Source: JBGSPQ01 sp964346765 | GTDB lineage: Bacteria > Patescibacteriota > Gracilibacteria > UBA1369 | NCBI GenBank assembly: GCA_964346765.1 | Contig: CAYFWB010000003.1 | Coordinates: 62,001-126,000, forward strand | Length of the DNA stretch: 64,000 bases | Reading direction: 5' to 3' | Shown here: piece by piece, positions 9,901 to 18,444 of the stretch | Position numbering within the stretch: position 1 is the first letter of the stretch | How the letters are laid out: each line of letters opens with the position of its first letter | Translations under genes and position numbers: made by a program | The notes under the pieces: model-generated | Told to the model about the DNA's origin: nothing | Seen by the model: only the letters and a program-made list of their open reading frames with translations | The model's database searches: none

Positions 9901-12900
9901 CAAACGGAGGAAACATACCGGCTATAAACGTCACCAGCTCCACAACAACCGGTGACGTTGACGTGGCAATCCCTTCTTCGACTCTCTCCGTCACAAGCGA
10001 CAACTGGGACGACAAACTGTACGCACCATCAGTACAGACCATTTCACCTCCATACGCTTACTTACCTAATGCTGACATAGAAAGTATCTATCGAATAGGC
10101 GGAAAAGGAGCTTCATTGAATTTCGACCACGCTGTTCGCATTAATTTCAAAGGACAAGCCGCCAAACAAGTCGGATACTACACAAACGGCACATTTTCCC
10201 CCATCACGGAAATCTGCGAAGCCGACACTCAACTCGTCGGTGACGCGCTAAACGACTCCTGCAAAATGAACTCGGGCTCGGACCAAATAAACGGAGGCGG
10301 AGACCTCATCGTCTGGACCAAACATTTCTCAGACTTTTTCATCTACATCAATCCTCCAACAATATCCACAATTACGCCAAACAATGGAGGAGAAGGTGGC
10401 AATGAACTAATAACAATCACCGGTAATCATTTCTACAACGGAACCCCAAACATGACAGTTAAAATCGACAATAATGACTGCACAAATATTAATATCATTT
10501 CCAGCACCGAACTCACCTGTTTAACACCAATAGCTACGTCTTTAGGAATGAAAGATGTGACACTAACCACCCAATCGGGCACCAATACATATACAGATGC
10601 ATATACTTATCATGAAGGAGACTACACCAAACTATTACTCCATATGGATGGCGCTAACGACAGCACAACATTTAGTGATTCATCAAACAGCAACCACTCA
10701 ATAACAGCATACAACAACGCCAGAATCTCTAACAATACGACCAAATCAAACTTCGCGCAGTCCGGCAATCTGCATTGGACAGGTAATGACATGATCTCCA
10801 CTCCAGATAGCAACGACTGGTATTTTTCTAACGAAAATTTCACAATCGACTTTTGGGTCAACTACTCCCTTGCGGGAAATGACGGAGGAGGGTTTATCAG
10901 CCAGATCCAGGATAACAATAACTTTTTCATATTCAGCCAATCCTCCGACGAACTAAAATTGAGCATCAACGCAGGAGGTGTAAGCAAGGTTTTCCCCGTC
11001 AGCTGGAATCCTTCTAGCGGACAATGGTATCACCTGGCACTGGAACGTTACAACAACTTTTTTTATATCTACATAAACGGTACAAAAATGGGATGGTCTA
11101 CGGCAATTACCATACCCAATTTTTACGCCCCGTTAAATATCGGTACTTATAGCTTATACCTCGTAGAACACAACTTCCCCGGATATATGGATGAACTGCG
11201 CATCTCCAAAGGCATTGCCAGATACAAAGGAACTAGTTTCACTCCACCTACAGAACCTTACGACACTGACACCAACATTATTAATGTTTCTCCAAGTGAA
11301 GCACCACGTGCAGGGGGAACACAAATTACAATCGTTGGTTCAAATTTCACCACCGCCACAGACGTAACAATCGGTTCAGAATCATGCACAAATATAAATG
11401 TAGTCGATAACAACCATATCGTCTGCGATACAGCGGCAATGACCCCCGGCACATACGATTTAACAGTACTGACATCCAACCACGGAAATGCCACCATAAC
11501 TAATGGCTTCACCGTGCACCCATACCCTACGATAGAGGGAGTAATACCGGCGTTTGGAAGCCCTTCCGGAGGCACAACAGTATCAATAGTGGGGACGGAT
11601 ATACGCGACATAGAAAACATTACTTTTGACGGATTAACATGTACAAACATCACAGAAGTTTCAACCGAAGAAGTAACGTGTGTCACCCCTGAACATGCTT
11701 CAGGGCAAGTCGACGTGGTAGTCTCTTCTACAGGCACAAGCAACACATTACAAAATGGGTTCACATATACAATTTTTGCCGTCACTCAAAAACTTGGAGA
11801 CAATACCGCGGATTACGTTTTACCGGCAAACACAACTGGTCAAATAATATTCAGCAAACACCTGGATCAGACTTCAAAAGACGCAGTCATAAACAGAATC
11901 AATGCTGTAGCGGACCAAATAATAAATTACCAGTGGACAGAAAACGGCGACGAACAAATATTATCCCTTACGGCAGCTAATGAAGACATATTGTTTGAAG
12001 ACGATGTCAGGGTCCGTATCACATCTACAGATGGTGATTCACTCTATTATCCAATATTGATTGATTCCGCTCTCGATTTAAACCAACAAAACAGCAAACT
12101 CTATGGAACGTCGCGCCTTTCTGAGGGACCCAATGAAATTGTCATAATAAGCGATAGCTACCACTCAATAAATAATAGCGAAGAAAACGCGACACTTAAC
12201 CTCAATCCCATGATCACTATTGACAATGGTGTTATCCCAAGCATAACGGTCAGCAGCCCTCTCGAATCCAGAAATACCTATCTGGCCATCCAGTCACTCA
12301 CCCAGACATCAAGCGATTCAAGCTGGAATCAAAGAATAAATCTCCCCAAAACATCAACGGCTACAATTCCAAACGTAACAGCAACCGGAACGCCGGTTAC
12401 AATAAACAGCGCCTTTTCTGTAGGTTCAGATACCCAAACAATTACATTCGATAAAGCTGTAAGATTAAAAATCACACAAGAAACAGCTCAAAAAGCCGGA
12501 TATTTCGATGGCGTTGAATTACATGGTTTACCTTTATGCTTTGATGATTCTGAAGCTACCGGTAACGCTCTAGCTCCGGATGGGGCATGTTACTTAAAGA
12601 TGGGATCCGACATGATTATCTGGACAAAACACTTTTCAGACTTTGTAACATATAACGAAGGATTCGAGCCGGAAATAACAAACGTACTGCCATCCCAGGG
12701 TAACGAAGCCGGTGGTACAAAAGTAACCATCACAGGTACAAACTTCGGAACCGGAGCTATAGCCAGCTTTGGTGGTACGGACGCCATTTCAACCTATGTA
12801 GTCGACAATACACAAATCCTCGCCGAAACACCCGCCGGAACCGGAATAGTCGACGTAACTGTTACCAACACCGACACAAATTCCGGAACTCTAACAAACG

Positions 12901-13883
12901 GATTCGAATACGTGGCCGCCGCTGATCCAACCGATCCGGCTCTAGACAGTGTAACACCAATTACACCGGCAACGGGAGCCACAACCGGCGGTGACACTGT
13001 AACAATCACAGGTACAAACTTTACCGATCCGACAAGTGTCTACTTCGGCTCCAGCGCCGGAACCGGAATCTCATACGACTCATCTACCCAACTCTCCGGC
13101 ACAACACCGGCCCACGCCTCCGGCGCGGTCGACCTCATCGTCATCAACTCAAACGGCCAATGGGACATTACCCAAGATGCATTCACTTACACCGGCGGCA
13201 GCGCCGGCGGCGGATGCGGAGACCTTGACCCCAACCAACAGTGCGGAATTTTGGAGCTCACCGGTACCACCGATATCTTCTATCAAGGATATCCCGACCC
13301 CCCATCCACCGTATATTTCAAATCCTCAGACACCTCCGCCGCCAATCAAGAAAACAGCCTGGACATCACAGCGGACAACTGGTCCGAAGAACAGTTCATC
13401 GGCATTATAGACCTGGAAGACGGAAACACCTGGACACTACAAGTCCGCGGACCTTCCACCTTTACCGGCACCGGCACTAACTCTTTCACGCCCACATCCG
13501 TAAAAGCCGCAACCAGCGTCCACGAATTTGACAGTGAAGTCTTCTCGCTCTCTCTCACAGACTCCTCAAATAACGTCTTCAACCTAAGCAAAGACGCCTC
13601 ATCCGGCACCGAAGCCAACAACCTGCTCTTCTGGACCAGCACCGGATCCAGCTACACATGGACAAACGGCCACATCACCGCACCCATGAACAACGCCGAC
13701 GCAATAACTTGGGACAACACCGCCTTCACACACTCCATCGCCACAGACGAAAACATCCTAGTCAACGCAACTGACGACGGCGAAGTGGGAATCTTTGGAA
13801 CGGGCATCAATTACTCAATCGGCATCCCCGGAGGAACCCCTGCCGACACCTACACAGGAACCATTACTTACACACTAATTTAA
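6933..13883 (+). CDS. Giant secreted protein: 12 NHL repeats, six IPT/TIG domains, LamG, WxL-like C-terminus
   Basis: The 2316-residue product starts with a signal segment (AIAATLLITLLAITIQY). Residues about 75-770 contain twelve NHL-type blades (NRLFVSDTKNNRVLIFDT, HRLFVADTSNHRILVFNL), most followed by a V(I/L)GQ.dF spacer, enough for two six-bladed propellers. IPT/TIG domains lie near residues 770-850, 1141-1229, 1447-1529, 1530-1612, 1913-1997 and 2001-2089. A LamG/concanavalin-like domain spans about 1230-1446 (NFTIDFWVNYS, WYHLALERYNNFFYIYING, YMDELRISKG). Two copies of a module ending in WTKHFSDF occur near 1130 and 1900. The last 220 residues are the module shared with the 3908 gene. 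It probably forms a long extracellular filament or adhesin with carbohydrate-binding potential; the ligand is unknown. Confidence 0.85.
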   Translation: MQNKNQSRKAIAATLLITLLAITIQYKPANFQTTQAAITDGMNASDLIGQYVGETPDTGVTFENSKTVANPYGLYYPEHTVIDYVNHRLFVTDKWNSRILIFNLDNNNNLTDKIADKVLGQTDMYSRDEREGANGLNKPQGITFDPAGNRLFVSDTKNNRVLIFDTSTITNGEDAVAVIGQTNFTNTTHGTSSSELYRPQGLFYDTANNRLFVADYSNNRVIVYTNASNIATTNQGGTYVIGQPDWVTRSFELAQNKLGSPTGVYFDNSRNTLFVAGKYSHRIMVFDFNINPLATNVSATNVLGQNYFHTYTSATTQAKLSNPVDITIAGNILFVSEYGNYRTVGYDLSSGITNGMNATYVLGQPDFTTNQDTATINGLYRTHGVTHNTATNELYISDSRHHRIIIHDLTNLQNNQDASDVIGQTTDDLQTPVFTKVNQGNNPFNNSSLMYPRDIELDKTNHRLFVADTSNHRILVFNLDNNNELLDKEADYVIGQDTFYEGHSTLNAHNLYQPFDMDFDAINNRLFVADSYHYRVLVFDTTTITNGMDATYVLGQADFTSKISGTTANTTEFVSSVEYDETHNILYVGDKSNYRILVFDFNNSPLTSGRDADRVIGQSSFTSNSSSIVSVSGIALDETTDSLYVALSYEDSIAKFSDASNLSQYVTSIPGSGLSYPTALSRPENISFDNSSNKLFLSDTRNHRILIYDLSVSTSPQNVLGQPDYTTTTLGLSQSQMNYPITAEYDADNGKIYVADKSNNRIMIFYENAPTVTSISPNSGSIDGGTDITITGTNFSADSTVTIDGNPATNLTVVNSTEITATTPAGTITGPRTIQVSTEQGNDTSTFSYADTFSASILGNGATDYILTAPTAITFSETLTTTQQTEVETALTFGTNQELSFQWSNNDTVTISSISPATFEHDVIAYLSDLGPVVLIDSALTENEIEASPVMTLTSDNPDVVVTNPDNTLDLTVPSTVNNATINLNTITTSNGGNIPAINVTSSTTTGDVDVAIPSSTLSVTSDNWDDKLYAPSVQTISPPYAYLPNADIESIYRIGGKGASLNFDHAVRINFKGQAAKQVGYYTNGTFSPITEICEADTQLVGDALNDSCKMNSGSDQINGGGDLIVWTKHFSDFFIYINPPTISTITPNNGGEGGNELITITGNHFYNGTPNMTVKIDNNDCTNINIISSTELTCLTPIATSLGMKDVTLTTQSGTNTYTDAYTYHEGDYTKLLLHMDGANDSTTFSDSSNSNHSITAYNNARISNNTTKSNFAQSGNLHWTGNDMISTPDSNDWYFSNENFTIDFWVNYSLAGNDGGGFISQIQDNNNFFIFSQSSDELKLSINAGGVSKVFPVSWNPSSGQWYHLALERYNNFFYIYINGTKMGWSTAITIPNFYAPLNIGTYSLYLVEHNFPGYMDELRISKGIARYKGTSFTPPTEPYDTDTNIINVSPSEAPRAGGTQITIVGSNFTTATDVTIGSESCTNINVVDNNHIVCDTAAMTPGTYDLTVLTSNHGNATITNGFTVHPYPTIEGVIPAFGSPSGGTTVSIVGTDIRDIENITFDGLTCTNITEVSTEEVTCVTPEHASGQVDVVVSSTGTSNTLQNGFTYTIFAVTQKLGDNTADYVLPANTTGQIIFSKHLDQTSKDAVINRINAVADQIINYQWTENGDEQILSLTAANEDILFEDDVRVRITSTDGDSLYYPILIDSALDLNQQNSKLYGTSRLSEGPNEIVIISDSYHSINNSEENATLNLNPMITIDNGVIPSITVSSPLESRNTYLAIQSLTQTSSDSSWNQRINLPKTSTATIPNVTATGTPVTINSAFSVGSDTQTITFDKAVRLKITQETAQKAGYFDGVELHGLPLCFDDSEATGNALAPDGACYLKMGSDMIIWTKHFSDFVTYNEGFEPEITNVLPSQGNEAGGTKVTITGTNFGTGAIASFGGTDAISTYVVDNTQILAETPAGTGIVDVTVTNTDTNSGTLTNGFEYVAAADPTDPALDSVTPITPATGATTGGDTVTITGTNFTDPTSVYFGSSAGTGISYDSSTQLSGTTPAHASGAVDLIVINSNGQWDITQDAFTYTGGSAGGGCGDLDPNQQCGILELTGTTDIFYQGYPDPPSTVYFKSSDTSAANQENSLDITADNWSEEQFIGIIDLEDGNTWTLQVRGPSTFTGTGTNSFTPTSVKAATSVHEFDSEVFSLSLTDSSNNVFNLSKDASSGTEANNLLFWTSTGSSYTWTNGHITAPMNNADAITWDNTAFTHSIATDENILVNATDDGEVGIFGTGINYSIGIPGGTPADTYTGTITYTLI
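13215..13840 (+). repeat. Identical C-terminal module repeat, copy 2
   Basis: This is the second copy of the 626-base identical segment (see 6089-6714). After it the two genes differ at both the nucleotide and codon level (the stop regions are CTCATGCCCTAA and CTAATTTAA), so the copy has clear borders inside the coding sequence. Confidence 0.9.
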
Positions 13884-13887
13884 CAAC

Positions 13888-13916
13888 TTGACAACCCCGA
13901 CCAAAAAAGTTACAAT
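13888..13916 (+). promoter_or_regulatory. Strong sigma70-type promoter for the 14118 gene
   Basis: A perfect TTGACA at 13888-13893, a 17-base spacer, and TACAAT at 13911-13916 make this the closest consensus match among the + strand promoters seen here. It would give a leader of about 190 bases that includes the tandem repeat at 13973-14116. Confidence 0.7.
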
Positions 13917-13972
13917 GTAAAGATACGAATAAATATAAACGTATAACTACCAATAAATAACTTAATCGGCTC

Positions 13973-14116
13973 TATGTAACACACCTATTTCATTGCCTCA
14001 CGTACACATATAAGTTTCGTTTTTATTCTTTAACACAAACAAAATATGTAACACACCTATTTCACTGCCTCACGTTCACATACAAGTTTCATTTTTATTC
14101 TTTAACACAAACAAAA
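13973..14116 (+). repeat. Tandem 72-bp duplication in the leader of the 14118 gene
   Basis: Two consecutive 72-base copies (13973-14044 and 14045-14116) begin TATGTAACACACCTATTTCA and end TTTAACACAAACAAAA, with only a handful of substitutions. Each copy starts with ATGTAA, a minimal start-stop pair. The second copy ends next to the ATG at 14118, so the leader may affect translation or transcript stability; this is inferred. Confidence 0.85.
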
Positions 14117-14117
14117 A

Positions 14118-14894
14118 ATGAAAAAACAAAACATTGCAGTATTACTCAGCTCGTTTATGCTGCTCACAATACTAGTTCCCTCTCTGGTTGCCGCACAAGT
14201 TGACCAGCAAGGAACACTAACATTATCAGGCGAAGTTGACCTTTTCTACGAAGGCTACGACACTACCGGAGCTGGAAGTCCCGGAGAATTAACATTCGCA
14301 AGTCTTACAACAAAATCTTCAGATCAAACAACAGTACTGGACTACGCCGAAGATTCATTTATAGATGAGCAATTTATCGGTGTTTTGGACCTTGATAATG
14401 CTGATGATGGATGGTCAGTGACAGTCAACGGTGATGCCACCTTTGAGGATTCAACTAGTTCGGCTACCTTTGAAGCCGACACCCTTGGTTATGTAACAAC
14501 CCCTCATGGATATGCTGATGGAACACCTCCTACAATCGACTGTGATGATTCGGGGTCTGGGGACACATGTTCATTTGCAACAACATTAAACGACTCCGCA
14601 ACTTTGGAAAATGACCTTTTATACTATGTTGACACCGATTCCGGTTACGCATTTGCAGACGGAGAGGTAACAGCTGCTAACAATGTAGAAGATGATACCC
14701 TAAGTGGTGCAGATTATGTAAGCATCAAGGATCTTACTACAGCATCTACTATGTTAAATCACAACCCAGATGATCCAAATGCACAAGGCTTATTTGGTAC
14801 AGGTATGCACTTTGAAGTAGGTGTCCCCGGAGGTACGGCCGCCGGAACATATGTCGGAACAATTACGTACGATCTTAATATGGTGATTATCTAG
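14118..14894 (+). CDS. Secreted WxL-like protein, stand-alone version of the shared C-terminal module
   Basis: The 258-residue product has a clean signal peptide (AVLLSSFMLLTILVPSLVAAQ, cleavage near residue 27). The mature protein aligns by eye with the C-terminal module of the 3908 and 6933 genes: GTLTLSGEVDLFYEGYD matches ILELTGTTDIFYQGYP, then FIDEQFIGVLDLDN, then GLFGTGMHFEVGVPGG and the closing GTYVGTITYDL strand. Codon choice (GAT, GGT, ACA) is less C-rich than the neighbouring surface genes, as expected of a highly expressed gene. With the strong promoter, duplicated leader and downstream terminator it could be an abundant surface-layer protein; that is inference. Confidence 0.8.
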   Translation: MKKQNIAVLLSSFMLLTILVPSLVAAQVDQQGTLTLSGEVDLFYEGYDTTGAGSPGELTFASLTTKSSDQTTVLDYAEDSFIDEQFIGVLDLDNADDGWSVTVNGDATFEDSTSSATFEADTLGYVTTPHGYADGTPPTIDCDDSGSGDTCSFATTLNDSATLENDLLYYVDTDSGYAFADGEVTAANNVEDDTLSGADYVSIKDLTTASTMLNHNPDDPNAQGLFGTGMHFEVGVPGGTAAGTYVGTITYDLNMVII

Positions 14895-14912
14895 TATTGA
14901 CCCAATACATTT

Positions 14913-14947
14913 AAAAAACCCTTCCTCTCAAACAGGAAGGGTTTTTT
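14913..14947. terminator. Bidirectional-looking hairpin terminator after the 14118 gene
   Basis: AAAAAACCCTTCCT and AGGAAGGGTTTTTT form a 14-base stem around a GTCTCAAAC-type loop, with A and T runs on both sides. It separates the 14118 gene from the following DUF916-like operon. Confidence 0.85.
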
Positions 14948-15014
14948 AAAACCGGTTTTATAAATACAATTATTATGATAAAATAAATCCAACCTCATAA
15001 TAACTAACAAAAAA

Positions 15015-16100
15015 ATGTTAAAAAAACTCTTTATTATCAGTATTTTCCTGTTTTCTTTCGCCAATATCACCTTCGCACAACTTTCAATTAACCTTCCCGA
15101 ACAACAAGGTATCTTCTCTGTTGATCCCGGGACGGTTAAAGAAATTGTTTTCAATATTCGTAATTCATACACGGGCCCCGTTAATCTTGCGGTATACACC
15201 GTAGACGGCGGAACCACCTCTACGGGAACATTCGCGGCAAAAGCACAAGACGCAGAACCTTACTTTTTTGGAAAATGGGCAAAAACCGACGTTAATACAG
15301 TAAGCCTTGAACCAAAAGAAACAAAAAATATCACACTCACAATAACCGTGCCCAAAAATGCAACACCCGGTGATTACGCGGGAGCAATAGTTGTTTCAAA
15401 AATAAGTGAAGAAGAAGAGCAAACCATAGAAAGTGGTGCCACAAATACAGGCGCGGGACTAAAATTCAGCACACGCCTCGCCCGTGCGGTTTATATTAGC
15501 GTACCCGGAGAAAGAACAACAAACATCAGCATTGGAAATTTAAGTTATAAAGCCTCCCCGGGCAACCAATACAGCACCTATGTTCCACTGGAAAATAACG
15601 GCAACACTACACTAAAAATCAAACAAGAAACCACGTTAAAATCCTTTGCAGGTGAAATAAAAGAAATTTCCGCAAAAGAAACAACATTATTCCCCGGCCA
15701 TACAGCAAACGGGAAAATAGCCATTGGGAAATTACCAAAAATAGAGTCATATAAAGTTACCCAGATAATAACTTATTATGAAAAGAACCTGATTACCGAA
15801 GAAGAAAAAGAGTTGGATCAAATAACAAAAACAATAACAATAACAATCATCCCGTGGTTCGAAATAATAGCCGTGTTAGCTTTATTATTAATCATCATCT
15901 TCCTGGCTGTTTACAAAAAATTACATAATAAAAACCTTATAAACCAAAGCAGAAAGTATACCGTAAAACAGGGCGACACATTGTTTAAAATAGCTGAACA
16001 AAACGGAGTTAAATGGAAAACTATTGCCAAAATCAATAAATTAAAACCCCCTTATGAAATTAACACCGGCAAAAACATCCTTATTCCCAAAAAAAAGTAG
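15015..16100 (+). CDS. DUF916-like (WxL-interacting) membrane protein with LysM after the TM helix
   Basis: The 361-residue product has a signal peptide (LFIISIFLFSFANITFAQ). Residues about 25-140 match the DUF916/WxLIP pattern: SVDPGTVKEIVFNIRNS, GTFAAKAQ, VSLEPKETKNITLTITVP, and ATPGDYAGAIVVS. A second beta domain follows (150-270). One membrane helix (FEIIAVLALLLIIIFLAVY, about 280-300) precedes YKKLHNKN, and a LysM domain closes the protein (YTVKQGDTLFKIAEQNGVKW to ILIPKK, 315-360). By the positive-inside rule the LysM would face the cytoplasm, which is unusual. The 3' end overlaps the next gene by 47 bases, indicating an operon. Confidence 0.8.
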   Translation: MLKKLFIISIFLFSFANITFAQLSINLPEQQGIFSVDPGTVKEIVFNIRNSYTGPVNLAVYTVDGGTTSTGTFAAKAQDAEPYFFGKWAKTDVNTVSLEPKETKNITLTITVPKNATPGDYAGAIVVSKISEEEEQTIESGATNTGAGLKFSTRLARAVYISVPGERTTNISIGNLSYKASPGNQYSTYVPLENNGNTTLKIKQETTLKSFAGEIKEISAKETTLFPGHTANGKIAIGKLPKIESYKVTQIITYYEKNLITEEEKELDQITKTITITIIPWFEIIAVLALLLIIIFLAVYKKLHNKNLINQSRKYTVKQGDTLFKIAEQNGVKWKTIAKINKLKPPYEINTGKNILIPKKK

Positions 16101-16806
16101 TTCCATCCTTGTTGTTATTGGCATCAGCCTGACAGTAAGTTGTTCAATCGGATTAACCCCCGCAAGCGCGCAAGAAGCAGAAAAAACAACTCCAACTACA
16201 GCAAGTAGCGTCAATGAACTGGCAGGAATGGGCGTCATCAAAGCAACAATTTTACCGCAACATCCTCAAACAGACTCAAAATACAAATTTTATTATGAAC
16301 TGGCTCCGGGCGGATCAATAACCGATAATTTATGGCTGGCGAATATTGCGGAAGATGAAAATAACATTCAGCTATACGCAGTCCATGGCGGCTTTAACGA
16401 CAATGGAGATATAGGATACGCCATAATAAAAGAAGATGGCACCAAAGAACTTTCAGAGTGGACCTTGCTTGAATATGACAATAAACCGTTAAAACCTAAG
16501 GAACAAAAACTAATACCATTCACAATTACCATTCCCGATGAAACGCCATTCGGCACTTATTACGGAGGATTTGCATTGGAAAGATTTATTCCTGCCGAAG
16601 GAGGAAACTTAAACTCCTCATTCAGAAAAATATTTCCTATTGAAGTAAAAGTCACAGACAACCCAGCTGAATTTCGCGAAAGAACAGCCAACGTTTTTGA
16701 ATTGCCGGTTTACTTCTGGCCGGCACTTGCCTTATTTATCATGAGTATTGCCTATTATTTCATTTCAAAATATAGAACCGGCAACCCCAAAAAAAATGAA
16801 AAATAA
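16054..16806 (+). CDS. DUF916-like membrane protein without LysM
   Basis: This 250-residue protein uses the ATG at 16054 inside the preceding gene; no other ATG, GTG or TTG lies before its signal core (ILVVIGISLTVSCSIGL, then ASAQ). The mature part carries the DUF916-like pattern: APGGSITDNLWLANI, the polar strand pair, LKPKEQKLIPFTITIPDE and FGTYYGGFALERF. A C-terminal helix (FWPALALFIMSIAYYFIS) is followed by a short basic tail (KYRTGNPKKNEK). It lacks the LysM of its neighbours. It overlaps the next gene by 11 bases. Translational coupling in a surface-assembly operon is likely. A sequencing error in the A-run at 16089-16096 could hide a simpler start. Confidence 0.7.
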   Translation: MKLTPAKTSLFPKKSSSILVVIGISLTVSCSIGLTPASAQEAEKTTPTTASSVNELAGMGVIKATILPQHPQTDSKYKFYYELAPGGSITDNLWLANIAEDENNIQLYAVHGGFNDNGDIGYAIIKEDGTKELSEWTLLEYDNKPLKPKEQKLIPFTITIPDETPFGTYYGGFALERFIPAEGGNLNSSFRKIFPIEVKVTDNPAEFRERTANVFELPVYFWPALALFIMSIAYYFISKYRTGNPKKNEK

Positions 16807-17728
16807 ACTACGGCTATCATGCCTCTGCATGGGCCTGCTTACCGTATTGACAGTTACCCCCGTAGTACTTGCCCAGAGTCAACCGCAAGAGGCCACCCTG
16901 GAACTTACTCCTGGCTCCACATATTCCCGCTTTGTTCCCGAAAATTTTGGTATCGGACCAATCTTTATTGATAAAACTCAAACGGAAACCTTAATCTACA
17001 AAACTCTGCCCCCCGGCCTCACGGAAGAAGACCTTACTCCGTCGAACATTGCTACCAAGACAATGCCCAACCAATTTGTGTTGGAAGATGCGCAAGGCGC
17101 CGAATTCAGCGTCATACTAGACATCAGCAACCTGCTTGACAACAACAAAGTCATACCGTTCGAACAGATTTCATTGGTCACACTTGCAAACGACGATTCG
17201 GGATTAGACTCTTTTAACACAAATACTCCGGACGCGGACACCGTGGACGTTTTCGCGCCTATTGATTGCCCGGGGTGGACAAATAATCTAACCACCGATT
17301 GCCCCGAACTTGCCGGCAACTTTTTCACCACTAATCCCCTGATCAATCATGCCAGCGACCCGCAAACCGACATCAACGAAACCCAAACCACAATAAGCGT
17401 AGATCCATCAATAACCTACAACCTGCACGAAATCATTGAATTCGCGAGCGGAGAAAAAACCCTTATCACAAACATTGCAACAGACAATACCACAATCACC
17501 GTTCGCCGGGGCATGCTTGGCACAACCGCCGCGCCACAAACCGCCGGAACCGGCATAACAGGTTATGGGTCTACATCCCGCCCCGTTACAATCATGGAAG
17601 CTATTCCCTTTCCCTCCCGCATAGGTTCGTATTCTGTCGGCTTCGGATTTTTACTAAAAGTAATCAGCTCATCTTTTGAACCCGGCGACTACAGCGGATT
17701 GATTACCATTACCTTTCAAGGATCATGA
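16796..17728 (+). CDS. Secreted WxL-like protein
   Basis: I place the start at the ATG at 16796 because the signal peptide (MKNKLRLSCLCMGLLTVLTV, then VVLAQ) begins there; the frame also opens earlier, at 16748. Residues after the signal contain NQFVLEDAQGAEFSVILDIS, in the place of the D.R..gW.l strand of WxL domains, and the C-terminus ends FEPGDYSGLITITFQGS, matching the closing strand of the local WxL-like proteins. A central part (SVDPSITYNLHEIIEFASGE, VRRGMLGT) resembles phage-like virion beta modules but is not assigned. The stop overlaps the next start as ATGA. It is probably displayed together with the DUF916-like partners. Confidence 0.7.
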   Translation: MKNKLRLSCLCMGLLTVLTVTPVVLAQSQPQEATLELTPGSTYSRFVPENFGIGPIFIDKTQTETLIYKTLPPGLTEEDLTPSNIATKTMPNQFVLEDAQGAEFSVILDISNLLDNNKVIPFEQISLVTLANDDSGLDSFNTNTPDADTVDVFAPIDCPGWTNNLTTDCPELAGNFFTTNPLINHASDPQTDINETQTTISVDPSITYNLHEIIEFASGEKTLITNIATDNTTITVRRGMLGTTAAPQTAGTGITGYGSTSRPVTIMEAIPFPSRIGSYSVGFGFLLKVISSSFEPGDYSGLITITFQGS

Positions 17729-18432
17729 CCCACCGCGCCACAATCGCATCGTTTTTTTTCATCACAGCGCTGACGCTGATAAATCTGATCTACGCCTCTT
17801 CAACTTTGGCGGCCGAATCCACAATCACTGTTACCTCAACTCCATTTTTAGCTTTCACCGACATCCCCGATTCGTTCGCGCTGGGCACTTTCCCTTACAC
17901 AATACCGGTAACGGACACACATTATTTCAGCGATCCTTCGGGCACGCTCCCCTCTTCCAGATCATTAACCGTTCAAGACACCCGTGAAAACGGCGGATTC
18001 ATTCTTCAACTGAGCGCGGAAGAATTCCAGCCCACACCCCCCGTAGACTTTAGAAACAACTTAAAAATCGTATCCAGCGGCGCCAGCGATCTATACGGCG
18101 ACCTTACGCCCGTTAACGGCATCATTTACCTACCTGCCGACGACGAAACCTCGTTCATCGGCGACCAGACAGTCTCCGCCCCGCTCGACAGCGGCAGCAT
18201 CGACTTTGACGACTCCGCCACATTCAATTCCGTCAGCGACAACACATTAAACACAACCGTTGACCTTATGGACGGCTGTCTCACCTCCGGCGGCCGCAAA
18301 GGCCAAATGAACGTCCACTTGGCTTTCGACGCTTTGATTCCAAAATACACCCTGCCACCTTCATCCGGCGACCAATATTATACAACTCTTGTTTACACTT
18401 TATCCGATTACACACCCGCATCCTGTCCGTAA
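17725..18432 (+). CDS. Small secreted WxL-like protein
   Basis: The 235-residue protein begins in an ATGA overlap with the previous stop. A signal peptide (ASFFFITALTLINLIYASS, then LAAE) leads into a single beta domain. Residues about 65-100 hold LTVQDTRENGGFILQLSAEEF, the clearest WxL-type D.R...g(W/F).L strand in the window and close to the one in the 2315 gene. The closing strand is YYTTLVYTLSDY. A C-terminal pair of Cys residues (DGCLTSGG and ASCP) could form a disulphide. In Firmicutes the WxL domain binds peptidoglycan; whether this variant does is unknown. Confidence 0.7.
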   Translation: MTHRATIASFFFITALTLINLIYASSTLAAESTITVTSTPFLAFTDIPDSFALGTFPYTIPVTDTHYFSDPSGTLPSSRSLTVQDTRENGGFILQLSAEEFQPTPPVDFRNNLKIVSSGASDLYGDLTPVNGIIYLPADDETSFIGDQTVSAPLDSGSIDFDDSATFNSVSDNTLNTTVDLMDGCLTSGGRKGQMNVHLAFDALIPKYTLPPSSGDQYYTTLVYTLSDYTPASCP

Positions 18433-18444
18433 TAACCCGTCCAC

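Noticed and set aside
6089..13840. Identical segments considered as an insertion sequence
   Set aside because: They encode part of a surface protein, have no terminal inverted repeats and no transposase.
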